This document shows, one piece after another, positions 21,099-31,400 of a DNA stretch of 64,000 nt; position 1 is the stretch's first letter, and each line of letters starts with the position of its first letter. The DNA is from Diatrype stigma (taxonomy: Eukaryota > Ascomycota > Sordariomycetes > Xylariales > Diatrypaceae). The DNA lies in NCBI GenBank assembly GCA_022225965.2, contig JAKJXP020000070.1, forward strand, positions 1-64,000, given 5' to 3'. Under the pieces are notes generated by a model that searched no databases, was not told where the DNA came from, and saw only the letters and a program-made list of their open reading frames with translations. A program made the position numbers and the translations under genes.

Positions 21099-23222
21099 TC
21101 AATGTTCCGCACGGTCAGTGTCGTCGTGACGTTTCTGTTCTTCGGAGGTCCTAGGTCGAATACCCAGTCTCTTCATTAACCTGGCGGGGGCTTTGTTCTC
21201 CACGCGGGCGACCTCCTGTTCCTCCTTTTGCTTCTCGAGGACCTCGCGTTCCCTAGCCGCGCTCTCGCTCTTGTCCTTGAGGGCCTCCTCCTTCCTCGCG
21301 GCCTCCTCGGGCTTGAGCATCTTCATCTTGCGGTGCGACAGCCTCTGGACGATCTCTTTGCCCTTCTTCTTCGTCTTCATGTAGGTCTCGAGCCCCACGA
21401 GGACCGCGTAGGACTTGCTGATGCTCACGTGGCTCATGTCGACGCCCTCCTCCTCCAGGCTGTGGACGAAGGCGCGGAAGTTGGAAGCCGGTGGGCGGTA
21501 GTGCCCGGACAGTGGTGACAGGCTGGCCAAGCGGCCATTCTTAATCTTGATCAGGCCAGCCGCGGATATTCGAGACCCGTGTAAAAATGAGCTGTGCTGG
21601 AACGCACCGCTGGCTTTTATGCCGACGTATAGACGGAATGATGTATCTGCGACGAATATCCAGGTGTTTTTGCGGACGGATTTCCGTAGCAGCTTGTTGA
21701 AGATGACAGCAGTGGATACGTGCCGTATTTTCTTCGCCCCCTTTGCTTCGTCAAATCCCGTATCCGCGTACTTGGCGGCCATCGCAGCTTCTAGTTGAGA
21801 CTCGCGGGACGATTGGGAATTCGAGCCAGAGCCCGTGTGATGTTCATGAGGTTGCGGTTGAGCATCTGATTTCGGCTTGGACTGCACGTGCGTCTCGACC
21901 TCAGGAGCAAAAGCCGGCGTGGGGTCATCCGCGGGGACAATGCCGTGAATACTGTCCTTCCAAGCCTCTGTCGTGTCTATTCGGATGCCGTTCTTTGCCC
22001 AAATCAACCGTCCTTCATGGTCTACCTTCACTAAGTAATATTGTCGTTCCTCTCGGCTTAGGTACCGCACCTGCTCACGATCTAGTCGCTCTCTTGGGCA
22101 CATAGCCAGGTCTAGATTTCTACCCTCACCATAGTCTAACCAGTAAAAGAAGTTTTCGTTCGTGTCCGATTTTTTCCATTCTTCATGATACGCCCTGAGG
22201 TTCGATCCATATCGATGCTTGAGGTCAACCATTTCCAAGAAATACTGGAGTCCCATTATCATGGCATGGTTCCTCCTATTCTCTTGCCCCTTTAGCCTCT
22301 TCTTCTTCTGCTCTGGAGTCAATGATTCAAAGTCTCCCTCTTCTGAAGGCGATTGTGAACTGCTTCTAGATTCCGCAGAGTCCTCGTCAGCACCAGCACG
22401 TCGGGCAATGGTGGCCACCTTGATCCAGTTCTGCCTTGCGGCCGATCTGCTGGTACTTGGCCGTTCATCCCCGTCGGCATTCCTACTCCCTGAACTGGAC
22501 ATCGTCTCTGCTCTAGGTCTGGGCCTCGTGACCTCCAGCCACTGTGCATCCCTGATAGCATGTGTCCACCTTGTTCTGGCGTTCAGGCCAAGCCCCTGCA
22601 TCTCCCTCCGCACACGATATCCCCGATAATTTTTCTGGATCAACGTCGCCGCCGTGGACTTGATGGCGTCGGCATCTCCCCCCTTTTCCCCATCAGCTGC
22701 AGGGGTACTCATACTCCTACTTCCGGACCTGGAGTTATTGGAGGAGCGAGAAGCCGAGTGTCTATGTCCCAAAAACGAACTGTGATGGTGGGGTTCCACG
22801 GCTGTTGTAGACGGCATGAGGTTTCTTTTGGCTTCCAGACTCTGTCGCGCATTGAACCGAATCTGATTCTGACGCTGCAGTTGATGGTCACGGTGCCTGT
22901 GTTCCTTCTCGCGTTCTTCCTGCACTCTGGCAAGCCGCGCGAATTCCTCTCTGGACGGAGGGTGTAACGAGTCCAAGTACTCCTGGTGACTGCGGCGAGA
23001 GCTTCCCGTGTCAAAGGAAGTGTCGGATCTAGTCTGCGAGCTGCTACCTGCTGGTGATGCTGGTGAAGTAGGTGGGGTTAGCGCCGGAGATCTAAGCTGA
23101 GAGGCTACGGGCTGGGGCGGGACCGGTGACGATGATCGCCATGGCGGGGGCGTTCGCATCGGCGACGGCATTGGCGTTGATGTTGACGGAATAATTGGGC
23201 CTTGGTGTGGCCGTTGGGCCAT
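21099..23222 (-). CDS. IQ calmodulin-binding-motif protein
   Basis: A single exon of 707 aa from the ATG at 23222. The first 180 residues are Pro/Ser-rich and look disordered, with a charged segment REEFARLARVQEEREKEHRH. An IQ motif follows at about residues 190-210 (TLIQKNYRGYRVRREM), the expected calmodulin-binding site. The middle part (FLEMVDLKHRYGSNLRAYHEEW, then FFYWLDYGEGRNLDL and ERQYYLVKVDHEGRLIWAKNG) and a later segment are typical of a family conserved in filamentous ascomycetes. The C-terminus (about 620-690) is a Lys/Glu-rich probable coiled coil. The cellular role is not known to me; calmodulin binding is inferred from the motif. It is divergent from the SAS4-domain gene across about 1.5 kb. 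Confidence 0.88.
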   Translation of the reverse strand: MAQRPHQGPIIPSTSTPMPSPMRTPPPWRSSSPVPPQPVASQLRSPALTPPTSPASPAGSSSQTRSDTSFDTGSSRRSHQEYLDSLHPPSREEFARLARVQEEREKEHRHRDHQLQRQNQIRFNARQSLEAKRNLMPSTTAVEPHHHSSFLGHRHSASRSSNNSRSGSRSMSTPAADGEKGGDADAIKSTAATLIQKNYRGYRVRREMQGLGLNARTRWTHAIRDAQWLEVTRPRPRAETMSSSGSRNADGDERPSTSRSAARQNWIKVATIARRAGADEDSAESRSSSQSPSEEGDFESLTPEQKKKRLKGQENRRNHAMIMGLQYFLEMVDLKHRYGSNLRAYHEEWKKSDTNENFFYWLDYGEGRNLDLAMCPRERLDREQVRYLSREERQYYLVKVDHEGRLIWAKNGIRIDTTEAWKDSIHGIVPADDPTPAFAPEVETHVQSKPKSDAQPQPHEHHTGSGSNSQSSRESQLEAAMAAKYADTGFDEAKGAKKIRHVSTAVIFNKLLRKSVRKNTWIFVADTSFRLYVGIKASGAFQHSSFLHGSRISAAGLIKIKNGRLASLSPLSGHYRPPASNFRAFVHSLEEEGVDMSHVSISKSYAVLVGLETYMKTKKKGKEIVQRLSHRKMKMLKPEEAARKEEALKDKSESAAREREVLEKQKEEQEVARVENKAPARLMKRLGIRPRTSEEQKRHDDTDRAEH

Positions 23223-24716
23223 TTTGTTTTAGGTTAGGGGCTGGACGGAGCTGGCTGACGAACCGTTGAACAGGCTGGTCTTAGGCAAGGCGATTACCAT
23301 CTCAGGTCAAGGTGAGACATCTTGATCGGTCTGTGTAAGTCCGGTCTGCATACGTGCCTTGCATGCGTGTCACATCTATATATTAGACGTGCGATATCTT
23401 GAGATGAACCCAGGTAGGTATGTGTCTAAAGTATGTATCCAGTAAATCCGCCAACTGGCGTGCTTACCTGGATGTATACGTATATAAATAGGTATGAAGT
23501 AGACGCGTTCGGCAGCGCCCGTTTAACTATTACATTGGATGCTTTTCAATCCATGTCCAAGCCGTGACGTAATAAGAGGCTTAGACGGCAGGCAAACCTA
23601 TGACCTATGATCAAAGGTAGGCGTGGTTATAGGCAGGTAGGGAGGTACATATATATAGGTCTCATAGGCTATACCTAGTAGTACTAAGTCATGCAAGCCG
23701 GCTTGCAACTCAGCGTTATTGAACAATACACTCATGTGCGAAATATATGAGTGGCATATTCCTCGAAAGCGTGGAAGCCAATCAATGTTCCTTATATGTA
23801 TTTTCTTTTCCGAAACTTATTAGGAACTTTTCAACTCTTTGATTTATGTCGCTTGTGTTAGGTAGGTAGCTTAGGTACCTATAGCTGTATGAATTATGAA
23901 CCTTCGCCGAAAATAATACGGGCAAAATGGCTGATTGGTAGGTGAACATGATGTAGGCCTGGCATCATAGCACTAAAGTGTTCCAGGTTGTATCATAAAC
24001 TGTGTATGTACATTACCCCTATGAAAACCTACATACATACCTCAAAATGGAACAATAAGATAGAGGTTAACTACTTGGCGTCCAACGTTACAGAATAGAG
24101 CTAAACATTCATCTGATCCATGCTGATAAAATACAGTGCATCATCACACGGTGTTGGTTTGCTCCTGGGGCCGAAAGCTTCGAACAAGGTCGATTGCTGA
24201 CAGACTAAAAGTGAAATACCTACCTAGGTACCTAAAGTTAGGGAACCTGGGAACCCAAGTAGAAGAAAAAGAATATCAAAACGATAAGAAAGGTTTGCAT
24301 GGCTACGCAACTTGCCATTAATACAGACAAACAAACGACTAGACCTTTAGAACCCAACGATTGAAACATTACAGCATCTCAGCATTGCAGGCATTATCAT
24401 CTACTACAGGTAAGTTGATCGTTATGTCGTTTCGCAACCACGGTTACTCTTTTGCGACAAGCTGAGACGAATCAGCAGTCAGGCGCATCACAGCACCAAC
24501 CCCATCACCCCATCACCCCATCAGCACCCACCGCGACCGCAACCGCAGCAGTACCGTGCCCGTCCCAAGCCCCGCACCGTCGCCTCGCCCGCTATCGCTA
24601 CTGCTAGTTGACTGCTGCTGGCTGTGCTGGCACAGGCTGTGGTAGCTGGTGGCAATGATAATAGCGCTTGTCACAGTGGACATAGGCAAAGGATCGCGAC
24701 ACATAACAACAACAAA
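23223..24716. other. Divergent intergenic region
   Basis: It lies between the starts of the IQ-motif and SAS4-domain genes and carries both promoters. Several ACCTAGGTA-type repeats occur, for example at about 23861-23882 and 24219-24235. No gene is seen. Confidence 0.5.
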
Positions 24717-26789
24717 ATGACCAAGACGCGCACCGTCAGCTCGCACCAGAGCCTGCTTCATCAATCCAATCCGCATTCTAGTCGAATGAAGCGTCCTCTT
24801 GCCTCTATCGACTCGAACTATGACCCTCTGAAGTCCAAGAGGGCTCGAATAGCCGTCGAGATTCTGGCAAGACCGAAGCCTCAATCGCAACCCATCAGTC
24901 TCCCGAAACCGATCGCTGTGCAACCAACCCAAATCCCCACGAGGGCGCAGCAACACCACCAACAAAAGCCGACCGTTGCAGCACTCGAAAACCCCCTCCC
25001 ATCTCCATCGCCCCCATTGCAATCACCGCAATCACCACCTTTGCCACCACCTCCTGCCCAAGATTCTCAAAAACCAATACAGAAACCGAAGCAGAGGCAA
25101 AAGCCAAAACAAAACCAAAAACAAGAGCAAGAGCAAAATATAAGCACAACTACAGTTTCACAGCTGGGCCCTACAAAGCATCAGTCAAGAGTCAAGAACG
25201 GCATCAAACACGAGCTAGACAGGCTACAGCCGAATACAGCCGATGCAAGCTCCGCAAAGGTGCAATCGGGTCGCAAACTACGCTCTCAGGAGGCAACTCG
25301 CTTTAAAAGCGAACTGTCGGCATATTTTCCCGATTACGACGAAGTAATTGGCAATGATCCCAGAGAACAACGTGAGTGCCTTTTCTGTTTCCTTCACTGC
25401 TTCCTTGGCTACCCCTATCCTGCACCCATGCACCCACGCATCATCTATCCATGATGGATGCTACCCATTTAGGTGGTTATTGCTGCCTGGCTGCCTATGC
25501 CCATGCCTATGCCCATGCCTATCTATTTTCCATTTCTCTAGGCGGGATTAGCTTATTCAAGGTCTCCGTGCACGCCTCTTCTGGCCGCTAATTTCCCACA
25601 CTGTGCAGACATCCTTAATCTCGACACGCCTATCGTTGTTATCGATACCGATAACGACGTTCCCCAGAATGCCAAGAATTCCCGACTTCCGGCTCCGCCT
25701 CCGCCCCCAACCGCCGAGCTAAGTCGGGTTCTCCAGCCGCCTCAACCCGCTTCTAGAACAACGGACATAACAAGTTCCACACCAATACCTATACGACATT
25801 ATGCGCACAGCTTGTTTACCGACCTCGCCGACGCTCAACGAATTGATTTCACTTTTCTCGAAGCAAGATATAGTGGCAAAGATGTCGAGGATCCACTACC
25901 GGATTCCCATTTCCAGCCCGGTCACAAGAAAGCCGAGAGGCTAGAGAAGTCTATTCGAAACACTGAGAAGGGTCGCGCTCAACATGAGAAGGACCAGATT
26001 ATTCGACTCCTTAATGATCTCCAAGGCCATGATTGGCTAAGGACCATGGGTGTTAATGGAGTTACAGAAAGTAGGAAAAAGACCTTCGAACCCGCTCGAG
26101 ATCACTTCATCCGGGGTTGTCAAGCAATTCTGGAGAAGTTCCGATTGTGGAGTCAGGAGGAAAAGAAGCGCAAGCTCGAGAAGGAACGCGCTTTAGCAGA
26201 AGCTGAACAGCGGGGGGAAGACGACGAAGAAGAGGAAGAAGAAACAGATCAAGACGACGCATACGCCTCGAGAGATGAAGAAGATACCGGAGAGGACGAG
26301 GACGGGGACGGAGATGAAGACGAAGACGAGGACGAAGACGAAGATGAAGAGAATGAAGACAATGTAGGAACGAGCGAGATGGGGGATGGGGAAGACGAGA
26401 TTGCTGACAGTGTCAGCGACGGCGACCCTCCTGACTACAGTGATGTTGATGCGTCAATTGCGAAACAACTCAGCGAAGAAGCTTCGGCACGGGTTGATTA
26501 TGCGACATCCGACGCCAAAAGATCACGAGGCGAGCCCCCCACTTGGCCGCCAGAGCCGTATGTACGAAAAGAATTCACCTCATTCTTCGACAAAAGGCAC
26601 CAACGAGATGCAGCACTCAACCACAAACGGCGGAGAGGGCGTACTGCGGTAGCCTGGGGCCATCCCATACCAGACATCTTCGAGCGTGATTTTGATCTGC
26701 CGGAGGAGTACCGGGATGCAGAGACCCTAAAGGCGCATGCTAGACAGAAGCGCCGGGCCAGACGTCAAGGTAAACATTCGGAACATTGA
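24717..26789 (+). CDS. SAS4-domain chromatin protein (something-about-silencing 4 like)
   Basis: Two exons, 24717-25371 and 25609-26789 (611 aa), with a 237-nt intron. The start chosen is the ATG in MTKTRTVSSHQSLL; an in-frame ATG at 24624 would add a low-complexity extension. The N-terminal third is Gln/Pro-rich with basic patches (PLKSKRARIAVEIL). The SAS4 domain spans roughly residues 283-405, with HSLFTDLADAQRIDFTFLEA, LLNDLQGHDWLRTMGVNGV and RDHFIRGCQAILEKF, then a charged helix. An acidic Asp/Glu tract follows at about 407-470, and then a conserved basic end with VAWGHPIPDIFERDFDLP. In yeast, Sas4 is a subunit of the SAS histone acetyltransferase complex. A chromatin role in this fungus is inferred from the domain. 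Confidence 0.88.
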
Positions 26790-28402
26790 TAGGAGAACAC
26801 ATACGGTATTCTTTACATTGACAAGTCATTGCTTGTGTACGCCTAAAAATGGCAGTTCTAGGGTGGGAAATATAGGCTGGCTGGCAGGGGGTTACGGCGT
26901 ACTACACACCAAAGTTAGTTAGCTCGCCTTACATACTGTACCTGAGCTCAAGTTTGACTTATCATGAGGACTTGGCGTGGAACATTTACCTATGGGTCGT
27001 ACCTACGAGATACCCTACACACGTCGGGTACTAGATACCTAGGATAGGGTTTCGCATGCCCTAAGCGGCAGCCAGGTAGCGCCTTGATAGCTACTCGGAT
27101 GAATGGTTATACTTGTTAACTCATTAATGAGCTTTTACCTTAGTAGAGAGTAGCAATTGCCAATGTAGAGCCTAACATCAGAATATTAATGAAAACAAAA
27201 CTAGTGTACCTAGGTGCTTACTCCTACTTTTGGCATTGTCATTTCTCGGCGTACCAAGTTATCTACAAAGGTACTGTCCAGTTCAGAGACATTCCCGAAG
27301 TCTAGACTAGAGAGTACCTATCCATGTGGCTACTGAGATACCTACCTACCTCCGTAACTCTGGACCACGGCAGCTGCACGGGACCTCGGGGTGTGTGACT
27401 ACAAGTCTCAGGCTCTGCGTACGTGGTAGTTAGGCGATGGCGCTTGTGTATAATACCTAAGTGTAGGTAGCTAGGTAGGTAGGTACATACAGTAAACCAA
27501 AGTCCTGGAGCTTCCCCGGTGACTCGAGCTTATCTAATCTGCACTTGCAAGGTTCCAACGTAACCTGAGTCTTGGCACGGGACCTCCATACAGAGGTACC
27601 TAACCTAGATACCGTGCCCACTGTTTTAGGTAATCCACTAATGAATCAGACTGTTTGGTTCTGGCTGCCCGTCCGTCACGTCGATGCACGAGGCGGAGGC
27701 GCGCGAGGCTATCTGGTAGTAGGACTAGCACGGCACGTCTACCTAGGTAGCTACCTACATACCTACCTACCTAAGCAGGTACAGACCTACAGTACAGGTT
27801 AAGTGTATCTATTGTACATACATACTGTACCGACCTGAAGCTAAACCTTCGACTTCGTGACGAACCTCCGCTACATTCACATCAACCTGGGACCGAGCAG
27901 TTCAACTTTTGACTCCCGGCGTGCCCGTCCCTCATTACCCACGCATGCGCTTCCTGCCGAATACCTACAACTCAACCACACAACTGCACCAATATCTTAA
28001 ATACCCAGACAGCGCGCAGCGAGCAGCGGGCAGCAAGCAGCGCAACGCAACGCAACGCAACTACGGATCCCGCTCTTTCTGCTTCCATCCTTATTATTAC
28101 TTTTTAATTCGTAGCTACCTCTACACTCTACAGAACCCCACCCACCGAGTCGAGGCGAACTTCACACCTCCTCTTTTACTCGTCCGTTCAGTTCACTACC
28201 TCACTCAGGTAGCTGAGCTCCATCCTAGCTGCCCAAGTCGAGTGATTCGAAGCGCACTTGCACCCGCCGGCTCAGCTAACCTAGGGTCCTCTCCTCGCCA
28301 CGATACCACAACCTACGAACCCAACTTCGCGCCGCGCAGACAAGCCGCTATCACTCATGCCCGCAGAACCCTGACGCGATCACGGCTTCACCAGCGCCCA
28401 AA
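26790..28402. other. Intergenic region upstream of TAF2
   Basis: Dense in ACCTACCT/CCTAGGTA repeats (27206-27216, 27465-27488, 27740-27783) and with a GCAAC repeat at about 28040-28062. A leader rich in C and T precedes the TAF2 ATG. The 185-codon frame at 27909-28466 overlaps the TAF2 start in another frame and is not supported. Confidence 0.5.
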
Positions 28403-31400
28403 ATGCCTGGTATCGTGGAGCCGGAGCCCGCTCCCGAGGTGGACGCAGACGCTTCTCCGCCCGTAGCCGAACTTCCCGTCGACTCGACTCCCCCGCGCTC
28501 CTACGTAGTCTTCAAACAGTCGGTCGAGTTGGAGATTGATTTCCGGGAAAAGGCAGTCCATGGCCGGTCGAACCTTACCATCGCACTCACCGGAGATGTT
28601 TCCGAGGTCTTCATCGATGCCCGGCAATGCGATATTGATGTCAAACAGATCAAAGTCTCCAACTGCGACGTCGCGGCATACTACAAGGATCCCTGCGACT
28701 GTATTACAACACCAGATACTTACCAGTGGTCCGCGCCGCAATGGGGCCTTAGAAAGAGCCGCATGGGGCCACTCCTACACCACAAGCGGAAAGAAGTTTC
28801 TGCTATAGATCACGACATCAAGTGCTGCACTCCCGTTGATGGTGCACTCCGCGTGCGACTTCCGAGCGGTAGAGACATACGGTTGAAGAATAAAGATGCG
28901 CCCAAGTCCGACCAGACAGACCACATCATCAACCCAGATGACTCCGTTTCCATGTGCACAGTCAGTGTCCCTTTCAAGCTGAAAAACACTGCCGATGGCT
29001 TGCACTTCGTCGGTGTTGACGAGGCCGATTCTCGGTACCCACATGTCTATACGCGCCATTCTGTAGAGCCTGGAACGGCCTGCTCTATCTTTCCATGCAT
29101 TGACGATACTGGAAGTCGTAACTCGTGGAAGATCTCTGTTACTTGCCCCCGTACCGTTGGTGATGCCTTCCACCAGGCGCTTGCTACACAACAGCAATTC
29201 AAGGGATCGGCTGTTGTGGCCGGCAGCCGTAAGAGGAAACACGGTGATGACGAACCTGTCCGTTCTCATTATTCACTAACCGAGGAGGACAAGTTATTGG
29301 AGATGACAGTGGTCTGCGCGGGGTTCCTGACTAACGAAGTCATTACGGAAGACGAGACGAAAAAGACCATGACATTTGAAATCGACAAGAACAAGGCGGC
29401 CAAGCACGTGGGATTTGCCGTAGGCCCTTTTGAGCATGTCGATCTTTGGTCCGAATTTCGCACTGAGGAAGACGATGTGAAGCTCGGTGTTAGCGCCGCC
29501 AAGGTCCATGGATACTGCCTCCCGGGCCGAGCTGAAGAGGTCAGGAACACCTGTGCTGCTCTCGTGACGGCAGTCGACTACTTTGTCCTGACGTTCGGCC
29601 GATATCCGTTCGAAAGCTACAAGGTTTGCTTCGTCGACGACATGATCGAGGAAACCGTCTCCCTGTGCGCTTTCTCTCTATGCAGCAGCAGGCTTCTGTA
29701 CCCACGAGAGATCATTGACTTCGAGCTTGATACTACAAGGACTCTTGTCCATGCGTTGGCAAGCCAATGGTTCGGAGTTAACGTCGTACCGAACCAGAAA
29801 TCGGACATCTGGCTCATCGTCGGTATAGCATGGTTCATGACGGATCAGTTCATCAAGTTCCTCTGTGGCAACAATGAGTTTAGATTTCGAATGAAGGAGA
29901 GCGCGGATAAGCTCGTAAAGCTGGATATCGGCCGCCCGTCACTCCAGGACCTTGGCGAGCATCTTTACCTTGGCGACTTCGAAATCGATTTCATGAACTT
30001 AAAGGCGCCGCTGGTGCTGTTTATTCTAGATAGGCGGCTTTCCAAGTCATCTAGTTCGGCGGGGCTCACCAGAATTATATCTAAGATGGTCGGCAAAGCA
30101 AACACCAGTGTGCAAGCCTCCGATGAGATACTCATGTCGGAGCATTTCCGCAAGGCCTGTGAGAAGACCGGCGGGAACAGGTTGGATACCTTCTGGAGCC
30201 AGTGGATAACTGGATCTGGCTGCCCTCGGTTCGACGTCTACCAGCGGTTCAATAAGAAAAGGCTCTGCGTAGAGATGACTATCCGACAGGTGCAGGATAT
30301 TGCAGCAGCCAAGAAACGTACTCTTCGCAAGGAGGATTTCTGGAAGGACGTAAGGGAAGAGAAGAACGAGGTGTACGCTGCGGAGTTACAACACTGCTTC
30401 ACTGGCCCGATGACGATTCGGATCCACGAAGCCGACGGTACACCATATGAACACATTGTAGACATTCGGGAGGACCAAGCTAAGTCGGCCAAGTTTGAAA
30501 TCCCGTACAACACGAAGTACAAGAGACTTAAGAGGAATCGGCGTCAACGGGAAAAGCAAATAGCTAGCAATGCCAAAGGCAACGAGGATGGTCAAGAAGA
30601 AGCTAAGGTCCACTTTCTTGGCGATGTCTTACAACAGCCTGAGGAGATGGACGAATGGAGCCTAAGGGATTGGGACGATGAAACAGAGTCCAAGATGGAT
30701 CAGGAGTCTTACGAGTGGATCCGTATGGACGCGGATTTCGAATGGGTCTGCGACATGAAGACCAACCTCCCGCCTTATATGTATGTTTCGCAGCTACAAC
30801 AGGATCGCGATGTTGTTGCCCAGCAAGACTCGATGCTATATCTCGATCGGAGCTTCGCCCAGGTTGGCCCCCACCCGTTGGTGTCGACCATCCTTACCCG
30901 GACTATCGTGGACAAAACCTACTTTTATGGAATCCGAACAATGGCGGTGGATGTGCTTCCACGGCACGCAGTGAAGGACTTGAACTGGGTAGGTCTGGTT
31001 CATCTCCAAAAAACGTTTCAGCACTTCTTTTGCCACCCGGGAACATCCACCCCCCTACCCAATAACTTCTTAGACAAGCGCCAGTATTTTGTTCAATGCG
31101 CCATCCCAGACGCGATAGCTCGCATCCGCGGAGACGATGGACACTGCCCCAAGGAAGCCCGGCGGTTCCTCCTTGAGCAGCTTCGGGAAAACAACAACGC
31201 GGACAATGTGTACTCAGATCAACTGTACATCTGCAAGTTGATAAAGGCCCTCGCGACATGCCAGATCCCCGACGAGGAGAAGGTCAAAAAGCACATGTCT
31301 ACGTCTTTTGCCGACGGCGACGCCGACGGCGATGGTGAAGACGAAGACGACGAACCTGTGGATACGGAACCTCAAGAATTTCGCGAGCTGGCCCTAGAGG

